From Rhodosalinus halophilus (GTDB taxonomy: Bacteria > Pseudomonadota > Alphaproteobacteria > Rhodobacterales > Rhodobacteraceae): 64,000 nucleotides of DNA. Below, piece by piece: positions 25,186 through 32,784 of the stretch (the first letter of the stretch is position 1; each line of letters opens with the position of its first letter). Location: assembly GCF_003298775.1 (NCBI RefSeq), contig NZ_QNTQ01000015.1, positions 62,001 to 126,000 on the forward strand, written 5' to 3'. Made by a program: the position numbers and the translations under genes. A model generated the notes under the pieces. The model had not been told where the DNA came from and made no database searches. It worked only from the letters and a program-made list of their open reading frames with translations.

Positions 25186-26451
25186 ATGACCGACGTCACC
25201 GAGCTGGACCGCGACAGCGCGCGCGCCGCCGAGGTCGCGCGCGAATTCGACCTGGCGAATCCGCCGGACGGCTTCGTCGAGAATCCCTTTCCGGTCTATG
25301 CCGCGCTGCTCGCGCACGCCCCGGTGCTGCGCCAGCCGGACGGCTCGGTGCTGCTGTCGCGCTACGCCGATCTCGACCGTGTCTACCGTGACACGAAGCG
25401 CTTCTCGTCGGACAAGCACGAGGCCTTCGCGCCGAAGTTCGGCCGCGGGAGCCCGCTTTACGAGCATCATACGACCTCGCTTGTCTTCTCCGACCCGCCG
25501 CTGCACACCCGCGTGCGCAAGATCATGACCTCGGCGCTCACGCCCCGCGCGATCCAGCGCATGGAGCCCGGGCTGATCGAGACGGTGGAGCATCTGCTCG
25601 ACGCGATGGCGGAAAAGGAGCGCGCCGGCGGCACCGTCGATCTCATCGAGGATTTCGCCAGCACGATTCCCATCCAGATCATCGGCAACCTGCTCGATGT
25701 GCCGATGGAGGAGCGCGGGCCGCTGCGCGACTGGTCGCTCGCGATCCTGGGCGCGCTGGAACCGGTCCTGTCGGCCGAGGAACTCGCCCGCGGCAACCGC
25801 GCGGTCGAGGAGTTCAAGATCTATCTCGAGGATCTCGTCGCCCGCCGCCGCGCCGCGCCGGGCGACCCCGAGACGGACGTGCTCACCCGCCTGATCCGGG
25901 GCGAGGGGGCGGATGCGCAGCTTTCCGAGACCGAGCTTCTGCAGAACTGCATCTTCATCCTGAACGCGGGCCACGAGACGACCACGAACCTGATCGGCAA
26001 CGGCCTCGCGGCCCTTCACGATTTCCCCGAGGCGCGGGCGCAGCTTCTGGAAAATCCCGATCTGATCCAGCCGGCGGTGGAAGAGATTCTGCGCTTCTAC
26101 TCGCCGAACCAGCTGGGCAACCGCGAAACGACCGAGGAGGTCGAGTTCGGGGGCATGACCATTCCCGCCGGAACCAATCTTCATCTGTGCATCGGCGCGG
26201 CGAATCGCGACCCCGCGCAGTTTCCGGAGCCGGAGCGCTTCGACATCGCGCGCAAGCCGAACAAGCATCTGGCCTTCGCGGGCGGCCCGCATGTCTGCGT
26301 GGGCCTGACTCTCGCACGACTCGAGGGACGCATCGCCATCGGACGGCTGCTCGCCCGTTTCCCGCGCTACGAGATCCTGGCGGGCCGGGAACTGGGCGGC
26401 CGGATGCGGTTTCGCGGCTATGCGCGCCTCCCCGCGCAGCTCATGCCGTGA
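25186..26451 (+). CDS. Cytochrome P450 (CYP)
   Basis: The 421-residue soluble bacterial P450 has all hallmarks: the I-helix AGHETTT (261-267), the ExxR motif in EEILRF (E300, R303), and the heme loop FAGGPHVCVGLTLAR with the thiolate Cys at 371. The usual second Gly of FGxG is Ala here. No membrane anchor. The ATG at 25186 follows GGGAGGAGCG; longer starts add 22 unconserved residues. Electrons might come from the ferredoxin-type reductase at 27111 or from a ferredoxin elsewhere; none is adjacent. It lies alone between the TRAP operon and marR, with operators upstream, so it is probably induced with the catabolic genes. The substrate is unknown. Confidence 0.95.
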   Translation: MTDVTELDRDSARAAEVAREFDLANPPDGFVENPFPVYAALLAHAPVLRQPDGSVLLSRYADLDRVYRDTKRFSSDKHEAFAPKFGRGSPLYEHHTTSLVFSDPPLHTRVRKIMTSALTPRAIQRMEPGLIETVEHLLDAMAEKERAGGTVDLIEDFASTIPIQIIGNLLDVPMEERGPLRDWSLAILGALEPVLSAEELARGNRAVEEFKIYLEDLVARRRAAPGDPETDVLTRLIRGEGADAQLSETELLQNCIFILNAGHETTTNLIGNGLAALHDFPEARAQLLENPDLIQPAVEEILRFYSPNQLGNRETTEEVEFGGMTIPAGTNLHLCIGAANRDPAQFPEPERFDIARKPNKHLAFAGGPHVCVGLTLARLEGRIAIGRLLARFPRYEILAGRELGGRMRFRGYARLPAQLMP

Positions 26452-26460
26452 GCGCGGGGC

Positions 26461-26490
26461 GAAAATTCTTCGAACGAAGAATTTTCTTTT
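26461..26490 (+). terminator. Rho-independent terminator after the P450 gene
   Basis: Perfect 12-bp arms (GAAAATTCTTCG and CGAAGAATTTTC) with AA between them start 9 bases after the P450 stop and are followed by TTTT. The symmetry lets it act on both converging transcripts (P450 and marR). Confidence 0.75.
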
Positions 26491-26524
26491 CGGAGCAGCT
26501 GTCTGTTGAGGCCGGACGAGAAGG

Positions 26525-27037
26525 TTATTCGTTCGAAAAATCTTCGGCGCCCGGGGTGCGATGCTGTGCCGCGCCGAGTTCGTCGATCAGCGTCGCAAGA
26601 GCCTGCTTGATCCGGGCGGCGTCGCCGCCCTCGAGTTTCGCCAGAAGTTGCGCTTCGTGCGCTCTTGCATCCTGCACCAGCCGCTCGGCAAGCGCCCGGC
26701 CCGCCTCGGTCAGAAAGACGCGCACGCGCCGCCGGTCCTGCGAATCGCCGCGGCGCGTGACCCAGCCCTTCGCGTCCATCTGCGCGATGATCTTGGTCAG
26801 GCGTGACTGCTCGATCAGCGCGTAGCCGGCCAGCCGGGTCACCATCTCGCCGTCGCGGTCGGCGAGACAGGCGAGCACGCGCCATTCCGGCACCCGCACG
26901 CCCTGCGCGCGGACATGGGCATGAAACTGCGCGCTCGCGGCCTCGCTCGCCGCGGCCAGCAGGTAGAGGAGGTAGTTGGGGACGAAGCTCTCGCCCTGCC
27001 GATCTTCGTTCGTGGATCCGCCCGGCTGTCCGTCCAT
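26525..27037 (-). CDS. MarR-family transcriptional regulator
   Basis: The 170-residue protein is a winged-helix dimeric repressor of the MarR type: NYLLYLLAAASEAASAQF forms the dimerisation helix, then PEWRVLACLADRDGEMV, the recognition region ALIEQSRLTKIIAQMDAKGWVTR and the wing DSQDRRRVRVFLTEAGR. The ATG at 27037 has GGGGGA upstream; further upstream codons look non-coding. It is divergent from the reductase/Rieske operon, and the gap holds a palindrome inside both promoters. The same palindrome precedes the TRAP genes, so I infer control of uptake and catabolism by an aromatic acid or its CoA ester. Confidence 0.93.
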   Translation of the reverse strand: MDGQPGGSTNEDRQGESFVPNYLLYLLAAASEAASAQFHAHVRAQGVRVPEWRVLACLADRDGEMVTRLAGYALIEQSRLTKIIAQMDAKGWVTRRGDSQDRRRVRVFLTEAGRALAERLVQDARAHEAQLLAKLEGGDAARIKQALATLIDELGAAQHRTPGAEDFSNE

Positions 27038-27061
27038 GCCTGTCCCCCGCGAAAAAGGCTC

Positions 27062-27098
27062 TTGACGGTCAATATATGAAATTTCATGTTTATGGCAA
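27062..27098. promoter_or_regulatory. Overlapping divergent promoters with a shared MarR operator
   Basis: The palindrome ATATGAAATTTCATGT (27074-27089; perfect core ATGAAATTTCAT, 27076-27087) lies in the spacer of a rightward promoter TTGACG (27062-27067) plus a weak -10 near 27085-27090. It also lies in the spacer of a leftward one, TTGCCA (27093-27098) with TATTGA (27069-27074, both read on the minus strand). A repressor bound here would block marR and the reductase operon at once. Confidence 0.6.
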
Positions 27099-27110
27099 AG
27101 GGAGATTGTC

Positions 27111-28070
27111 GTGACGACCCACCGCCTGCGAATCGTGGCCAGGACGCCGCTCACCGACCGGATCGCCGAGTTCACGCTCGCGCCGGCCGAAGGCGGCACG
27201 CTGCCCGCATGGGAGCCCGGCGCGCATCTTCGGGTCGCACTGGACGAGGGTGGCGACCGCGCCTATTCGCTGGTGACCTTCGGGCCCGTGCCCGAGGCGC
27301 CCGAGCGCTACACGATCGCCGTGCAGCGCGAGGACGACGGCTTGGGCGGGTCGCGCTTCATGCACGGTCTGGGCGAGGGCGACGAGGTCGAGATCACCGC
27401 TCCGAAATGCGATTTCCCGGTCGCGGCCGGCAAGCCGGCGCTGCTGCTCGCCGGCGGCATCGGAATCACCCCCATGATCTCGATGGCGCACGCGCTGAAG
27501 GCGGCGGGGACGCCCTTCACGCTGCATTACGCCGCCCGCTCGCAGGACGTCATGGCCTACCGTGAAGAGCTGGCGGAGAGCCTCGGCGACTCCCTCGCGC
27601 TGCATTTCGACGACGTGGCGGGCGGGCCCATCGACCTCGACGGGCTGATCGCGGCGATGGGGTCCGACCAGCATCTCTACGTCTGCGGCCCGCGCCCGAT
27701 GATCGACGCGGCGCTCGCCAAGGCCGAGGCGGCGGGCATCCCGCGCGAGCGGGTGCATGTCGAACTCTTCGACAATGCCTCGGCCGGGGCGGACGAAGGC
27801 GACGACAGCTTCGAGGTCGAGCTCGCCTCGAGCGGCGAGGTTTTCACCATCCCGCCCGGCAAGAGCATCATCGAGGTGCTCGAGGAGGCCGGGCACGACC
27901 TGATCTACGATTGCCAGCGCGGCGATTGCGGCATCTGTCAGACCGAGGTTCTGGAGGGGGTGCCGGACCACCGCGACGTGGTGCTCTCCGAGGCGGAGAG
28001 GGCGGAGGGCAAGCTCATGCAGATCTGCGTCAGCCGCGCGAAGACGCCGCGGCTGAAGCTCGACCTGTGA
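27111..28070 (+). CDS. PDR/VanB-family oxidoreductase (flavin, NAD and [2Fe-2S] domains)
   Basis: The 319-residue electron-transfer protein starts with GTG. An N-terminal flavin domain (about 1-100) has RAYSLVTFGP, and an NAD domain (about 105-225) has LLLAGGIGITPMISM and YVCGPRPM. A C-terminal plant-type ferredoxin domain follows with cluster ligands C268, C273, C276 and C306 (CQRGDCGIC ... QICVS). This is the phthalate dioxygenase reductase order. As the first gene of the operon it should pass electrons from NAD(P)H to the Rieske oxygenase encoded just downstream, possibly also to the P450. A chain of palindromes separates it from the oxygenase gene. Confidence 0.94.
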   Translation: MTTHRLRIVARTPLTDRIAEFTLAPAEGGTLPAWEPGAHLRVALDEGGDRAYSLVTFGPVPEAPERYTIAVQREDDGLGGSRFMHGLGEGDEVEITAPKCDFPVAAGKPALLLAGGIGITPMISMAHALKAAGTPFTLHYAARSQDVMAYREELAESLGDSLALHFDDVAGGPIDLDGLIAAMGSDQHLYVCGPRPMIDAALAKAEAAGIPRERVHVELFDNASAGADEGDDSFEVELASSGEVFTIPPGKSIIEVLEEAGHDLIYDCQRGDCGICQTEVLEGVPDHRDVVLSEAERAEGKLMQICVSRAKTPRLKLDL

Positions 28071-28077
28071 CGCGCGT

Positions 28078-28150
28078 GCCCAAGGCGTTTGCAAACGCCT
28101 TGGGCCACGCGGTTTGAAAACCGCGTGGAAGCCGCTTCCAAGCGGCTTCC
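28078..28150. repeat. Chain of three overlapping palindromes
   Basis: Three near-perfect palindromes follow each other, each sharing one or two bases with the next: 28078-28105 (14-bp arms, no loop), 28105-28128 (11-bp arms, GA centre) and 28127-28150 (11-bp arms, CC centre). The chain fills the gap between the reductase stop and the Rieske alpha ribosome site. A second chain of the same design is at 46812-46880, and both contain the AAGCCGCTT/AAGCGGCTT unit. It may process or stabilise the mRNA between the two cistrons. Confidence 0.8.
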
Positions 28151-28173
28151 CGGACCCCGAAGGGAGGTGCCTG

Positions 28174-29523
28174 ATGGGACGCTACACCGACAACCCCGAG
28201 GCCGTCGCAGGCCTCTTTCGCGGCGGCGAGGTGCACCGCGACGTCTACATCGACGACGAGGTCTACCGGCTGGAGATGAAGCATCTCTTCCGCAACGCCT
28301 GGGTCTTCGTGGGCCACGACAGCCAGACGCCGAACAAGGGCGACTATTTCACCACGCAGGTCGCGGATCAGCCGGTGATCATGGTGCGGCACTCGGACGG
28401 CGAGATAAAGGTGCTCTACAACCGCTGCCCCCACAAGGGCACCAAGATCGCGATCGACCGCACCGGCAACACCGGCAAGTTCTTCCGCTGCCCCTATCAC
28501 GCCTGGTCGTTCAAGACCGACGGCTGCCTGCTCGCGATCCCGCTCAAGAAGGGCTACCAGGACACGGGCTTCGACAAGACCGAAGGCGCGAAGGGCATGA
28601 CCGCCGTGGGCGCCGTGAAGAACTATCGCGGCTTCGTCTTCGCCCGTCTGGCCGAGGAAGGCATCTCCTTCGAGGAGTTCTTCGGCGAGAGCCTGAGCTC
28701 GCTCGACAACATGATCGACCGCTCGCCCGAGGGCCGGCTCGAGGTCGTGGGCCCGCCCCTGCGCTACATGCACAAGTGCAACTGGAAGATGCTGGTGGAG
28801 AACCAGACCGACACCTGCCACCCCATGGTGGCGCATGAGTCCTCCGCCGGCACCGCGGTGCAGATCTGGAAGGAGCTGGGCTATACCGAGGACGATCCCA
28901 AGCCGCCGGCGATGGAGATCATCGCGCCCTTCATGTCCCCTTACGAGTTCTTCGAGGAGATGGGCATCCGCACCTGGCCCAACGGCCACGGCCACACCGG
29001 CGTCACGCAGTCGATCCACTCGAAATATTCGCAGATCCCCGGCTACTGGGAGGCGATGGTCGAGGGCCACGGCGAGGAGAAGGCCGCGCAGATCCTTGGC
29101 GAGAACCGGCACAACACGGTCTATTTCCCCAACATCATGATCAAGGGCCCGATCCAGCAGCTGCGCGTCTTCATCCCGCTGGCCGCGGACAAGACGCTTG
29201 TGGAAAGCTACATCTATCGCCCCGTCGGTGCGCCCGACGAGCTGGTGGCGCGCAACGCGATGTACAACCGCATGATCAACGCGCCCACCTCGATCGTGGG
29301 CCACGACGACCTCGAGATGTACGAGCGCGCGCAGGAGGGCCTGCACGCGGACGGCAACGAATGGGTCAACGTCCAGCGCCTCTACACCGGGGAAGAGGAC
29401 TACGACCAGGAGCAGGTCGAGAACGGCACCACCGAGCGCCAGATGCGCAACCAGTTTCACGCCTGGGTGAAGTTCATGACCTGGGACATGGGCAAGGAAC
29501 CGGCGCGGGAGGCCGCGGAATGA
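28174..29523 (+). CDS. Rieske aromatic-ring-hydroxylating dioxygenase, alpha subunit
   Basis: The 449-residue large subunit carries a Rieske [2Fe-2S] domain with C85-H87 (RCPHKG) and C106-H109 (CPYH). A catalytic domain follows with the bridging D213 and iron ligands H216 and H221 in ENQTDTCHPMVAH. With the beta subunit it forms the hexameric oxygenase that adds O2 to aromatic rings; the substrate cannot be read here. The ATG at 28174 has GGGAGGTG 6 bases upstream; an upstream ATG at 28114 would translate the palindrome chain and is rejected. Its stop overlaps the beta-subunit start. The reductase is encoded upstream and no separate ferredoxin is present, so this looks like a two-component system. 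Confidence 0.95.
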   Translation: MGRYTDNPEAVAGLFRGGEVHRDVYIDDEVYRLEMKHLFRNAWVFVGHDSQTPNKGDYFTTQVADQPVIMVRHSDGEIKVLYNRCPHKGTKIAIDRTGNTGKFFRCPYHAWSFKTDGCLLAIPLKKGYQDTGFDKTEGAKGMTAVGAVKNYRGFVFARLAEEGISFEEFFGESLSSLDNMIDRSPEGRLEVVGPPLRYMHKCNWKMLVENQTDTCHPMVAHESSAGTAVQIWKELGYTEDDPKPPAMEIIAPFMSPYEFFEEMGIRTWPNGHGHTGVTQSIHSKYSQIPGYWEAMVEGHGEEKAAQILGENRHNTVYFPNIMIKGPIQQLRVFIPLAADKTLVESYIYRPVGAPDELVARNAMYNRMINAPTSIVGHDDLEMYERAQEGLHADGNEWVNVQRLYTGEEDYDQEQVENGTTERQMRNQFHAWVKFMTWDMGKEPAREAAE

Positions 29524-29999
29524 GCGTGACGCGCGACGATCTGATCGACTTCGTCTACGACGAGGCGCGGATGCTGGACGAGGGCCGCTTCGACGAGTGG
29601 CTCGACCTCTGGCTGCCCGACGGGCACTACTGGATGCCGCTCGACTGGAAGCAGGAGGATCCGGTCCACGTCACCTCGCTGATGTACGAGGACATCTTCA
29701 TGCTCAAGCTCCGGGTCGAGCGGCTGAACGGCGCGCGCACCTTCAGCCAGAAGCCCAAGAGCCGCTGCCACCATGTCCTGCAGCGCCCCTTCGTGGACGA
29801 GATGAACGAGGAAGAGGGCTGCTACGTCACCACCACCTCGATGCACTACGTCGAGACGCGGCAGGACGAGCAGCAGTTGCTGGCATTGACCGCGCGGCAC
29901 GAGCTCCGGCAGGTCGACGGCCGGCTGCGCATCGCCAACAAGCGCGTCGATCTGCTCAACTGCGACGCGGCCTTCGGCAACATCCAGCTTCTGCCATGA
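29520..29999 (+). CDS. Rieske dioxygenase, beta (small) subunit
   Basis: The 159-residue protein has the SnoaL/cone fold of ring-hydroxylating dioxygenase beta subunits: an N-terminal DDLIDFVYDEARMLDEGRFDEWLDLW, then the DGHYWMPL and SRCHHVLQRPFV strings and the C-terminal LRIANKRVDLLNCDA. Its role is structural, forming alpha3beta3. Coupled to the alpha gene and to the CoA ligase gene by 4-bp ATGA overlaps. Confidence 0.93.
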   Translation: MSVTRDDLIDFVYDEARMLDEGRFDEWLDLWLPDGHYWMPLDWKQEDPVHVTSLMYEDIFMLKLRVERLNGARTFSQKPKSRCHHVLQRPFVDEMNEEEGCYVTTTSMHYVETRQDEQQLLALTARHELRQVDGRLRIANKRVDLLNCDAAFGNIQLLP

Positions 30000-31624
30000 T
30001 CGACTCAGGCGCAGAGACGGTGCACGGCGCCTTCGCCGCGGCCGCCGCACGTTGGCCGGAGCGGGGATTCCTGCACGTGGTGCCCGAGACCGCCGACGTC
30101 TACGGGATCGAACCCGGCGAGATCACCTATGCCGAGGCCGCGGCGGAGGTGGATCGTCTGACCTCGGCGCTCGAGGCCGCGGGCTACGGCGAAGGGCATC
30201 GCGTGATGCTGCTGCTGGAGAACCGGCCGGTCTTCTTCTTCTGGTTCCTCGCGCTCAACCGCCTGGGCGCCTCGATCGTGCCGCTCAACCCCGATCTGCG
30301 CACGGGCGAGCAGGCCTACATGATCGGCCACGCCGAGCCCGCGCTGGCGGTGGCGCTGCCGTCGCGCTGCAACGAGCTGCGCGAAGCCGCTCTCGAAGCC
30401 GGCGTGCAAATGCCGGTGATCGCGCCGGGAGAGCCGGTGCCCGCGCCGCGCGAGGGGGCCCGGGTGGCCGCGCGGGCCGGCGGCCCGGCAGAGCGCGAAG
30501 CGGCGCTGCTCTACACCTCCGGCACCACCGGGCAGCCGAAGGGCTGCGTGCTCACCAACACCTATTTCCTGCTATCGGGCGACTGGTATGCAGGCGCGGG
30601 CGGTCTCTGCGAGATAACCGAGGACGGCGAGCGCATGATCACGCCGCTGCCGCTCTTCCACATGAACGCGCTCGCGGTTTCCTTCATGGCGATGATCGCC
30701 GTGGGCGGCTGCCTGATCCCGCTCGACCGCTTTCACCCGAAGAGCTGGTGGAAGAGCGTGCGCGAGAGCGGGGCGACGTGCCTTCACTATCTCGGCGTGA
30801 TGCCGTCGATCCTCATGGGGATGCCGGAGTCGCCCGACGATCGCGCGCACCGCGTCCGCTTCGGCTTCGGCGCGGGGATCGACCCGAAGCTGCACGCGCC
30901 CTTCGAGGCGCGCTTCGGCTTCCCGCTGGTGGAGGCCTGGGCGATGACGGAAACCGGCTCCGCCGCCACCATCGCCGCCAACCGCGAGCCGCGGCGCGTC
31001 GGCGAGAACTGCCTCGGCAGGCCCGAGCCCTACATGGAGATGCGGATCGTGGACGACGCAGGGAAGGACGTCGCAACGGGCGAGCCTGGGGAACTGCTCG
31101 TCCGCCGTGCCGGGGACGATCCGCGCCACGGCTTCTTCGCCGAATACTACAAGAACCCGGAGGCCACCGCCGAGGTCTGGGAGGGCGGCTGGTTCCACAC
31201 GGGCGACATTGTCCGGCAGGAGGCGGACGGCTCCGTCTTCTTCGTGGACCGCAAGAAGAACGTCATCCGCCGCTCGGGCGAGAACATCGCCGCCGTCGAG
31301 GTCGAGAGCGCGCTGATGCGCCACCCGAAGGTCCGGGCGGCGGGCGTGGCCGCGGTGCCCGACGCGATCCGCGGCGACGAGGTCTTCGCCATGCTGGTGG
31401 TGGAGGGCGAGGGCGATGCGGCGCTCGCCGAGGAGATCACCCGCTGGTGCCTCACGCGGCTGGCCTACTACAAGGCGCCCGGCTACATCGCCTTCGTGGA
31501 TGCGCTGCCGCTGACGGCCACGCAGAAGATCCAGCGCGGCACGCTCAAGACGCAAGCCGCCGGGCTGCTGAATGATCCCGCCACCCACGACCTGCGCCCG
31601 CTCAAGAAGCGGACCGCGGCATGA
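29996..31624 (+). CDS. Acyl-CoA synthetase (AMP-forming, class I adenylate-forming family)
   Basis: The 542-residue enzyme activates a carboxylic acid with ATP and CoA. The P-loop-like motif YTSGTTGQPKG (about 173-183) and the adenylate motif AMTETGSA are intact. So are WFHTGDIVRQEADGSVFFVDRKKNVIRRSGENIAAVEVE and the C-terminal catalytic Lys region LTATQKIQRGTLK. It resembles the CaiC-like branch, but substrate choice is not readable. It lies between the oxygenase and thiolase genes, with 4-bp overlaps on both sides. The pathway product, or the substrate taken up by the TRAP system, is therefore likely handled as a CoA ester. Confidence 0.93.
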   Translation: MIDSGAETVHGAFAAAAARWPERGFLHVVPETADVYGIEPGEITYAEAAAEVDRLTSALEAAGYGEGHRVMLLLENRPVFFFWFLALNRLGASIVPLNPDLRTGEQAYMIGHAEPALAVALPSRCNELREAALEAGVQMPVIAPGEPVPAPREGARVAARAGGPAEREAALLYTSGTTGQPKGCVLTNTYFLLSGDWYAGAGGLCEITEDGERMITPLPLFHMNALAVSFMAMIAVGGCLIPLDRFHPKSWWKSVRESGATCLHYLGVMPSILMGMPESPDDRAHRVRFGFGAGIDPKLHAPFEARFGFPLVEAWAMTETGSAATIAANREPRRVGENCLGRPEPYMEMRIVDDAGKDVATGEPGELLVRRAGDDPRHGFFAEYYKNPEATAEVWEGGWFHTGDIVRQEADGSVFFVDRKKNVIRRSGENIAAVEVESALMRHPKVRAAGVAAVPDAIRGDEVFAMLVVEGEGDAALAEEITRWCLTRLAYYKAPGYIAFVDALPLTATQKIQRGTLKTQAAGLLNDPATHDLRPLKKRTAA

Positions 31625-32784
31625 GGCGCGCGCCCTACGACGGCGTGGCGCTCTGCGCGCCCGTCACCGTGCGGTATGTCCGCTACAGCCAGGAAACAGC
31701 GCACTGGTGGATCGCGCGGGGGCTGAAGGCGGCGCTCGACGCCGCGGGGCTCAGGAAGGAAGAGGTGGACGGGCTGTCGGTGTCGTCCTTCACGCTCTTT
31801 CCCGACACGCCGGTGGGGCTGGCGCAGCACTTGGGCTTCACCGTCCGGTGGCTCGACACGATCCCGATGGGCGGGGCCTCCGGCGTGGTGGCCGCGCGCC
31901 GCGCCGCGCGGGCGGTGCAGGCGGGCGATGCCGACATCGTGGCCTGCGTCGCGGGCGACATGAACCGCATCGACAGCTTCCGGCGGCTGCTCTCGTCCTT
32001 CTCGCGCTTCTCACAGGACGCGGGCTACCCCTACGGCTACGGCGGGCCCAACGCCAATTTCGCGCTCATCATGGATGCCTACATGGCGGAATACGGCGCC
32101 ACGCGCGAGGATTTCGGCCGCATCGCCGTGGCGCAGCGCGACAACGCCCTGCGCAACCCCGACGCGCTGATGAAGAAGCCGCTGACGCTCGACGACTACA
32201 TGGGCGCGCGCCCCATCGCCGAGCCCATCGCGCTCTTCGACTGCGTGATGCCCTGCGCGGGGGCAGAGGCCTTTCTCGTCATGCGCGAGGACGAGGCAGC
32301 GCGCCGCGGCCTGCCCTTCGCGCGCCTGCGCTCAACCATCGAGCGGCACAACGCCTTTCCCGACGACCCCGTGCAACTGCGCGGCGGCTGGGCTGCGGAC
32401 ATCGACGAGTTCTGGGAAATGGCGGGGCTGGGGCCGGAGGACATGGACCTGCTCCAGACCTACGACGACTATCCGGTGATCTCGATGATGCAGATCGAGG
32501 ACCTCGGATTCTGCGACAAGGGCGCGGGGGCCGAGTTCGTGCGCTCCCGCGACCTGACCGTGACGGGCGACTTCCCGCACAACACCTCGGGCGGGCAGCT
32601 CTCGGTCGGGCAGGCGGGCGCCGCGGGCGGCTACCTCGGCCTCGTCGAGGCGCTGCGGCAGGTGACCGGGCAGGCGGGACCGACACAGGTGGCGGAGGCC
32701 CGCCGCGCCTGCGTCTCGGGCTTCGGCATGGTGAATTATGACCGCGGCATCTGCTCCGCCGCCGCGGTGCTGGAGGGCGCATGA
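31621..32784 (+). CDS. Thiolase-fold protein lacking the standard catalytic residues (lipid-transfer/aldolase type)
   Basis: The 387-residue protein has the overall thiolase fold, but the N-terminal nucleophilic Cys is replaced: the CASG box reads GASG (Gly85). In the GHPxG box the His is replaced by Gln331 (VGQAGAAGG). A Cys (378) is near the C terminus, and tyrosines occur at 281, 284 and 373 (VNYDRG). Such degenerate thiolases include the Ltp2-type retro-aldolases, which need a DUF35 OB-fold partner. Exactly such a partner is fused in the next gene. Aldol cleavage of a CoA ester, or acyl-group transfer, is inferred; ordinary thiolysis is unlikely. Confidence 0.85.
   Translation: MRRAPYDGVALCAPVTVRYVRYSQETAHWWIARGLKAALDAAGLRKEEVDGLSVSSFTLFPDTPVGLAQHLGFTVRWLDTIPMGGASGVVAARRAARAVQAGDADIVACVAGDMNRIDSFRRLLSSFSRFSQDAGYPYGYGGPNANFALIMDAYMAEYGATREDFGRIAVAQRDNALRNPDALMKKPLTLDDYMGARPIAEPIALFDCVMPCAGAEAFLVMREDEAARRGLPFARLRSTIERHNAFPDDPVQLRGGWAADIDEFWEMAGLGPEDMDLLQTYDDYPVISMMQIEDLGFCDKGAGAEFVRSRDLTVTGDFPHNTSGGQLSVGQAGAAGGYLGLVEALRQVTGQAGPTQVAEARRACVSGFGMVNYDRGICSAAAVLEGA

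Noticed and set aside
31621-32784. Annotation as an ordinary acetyl-CoA acetyltransferase
   Set aside because: The nucleophilic Cys and the catalytic His are both replaced (Gly85, Gln331), so ordinary thiolysis is unlikely.
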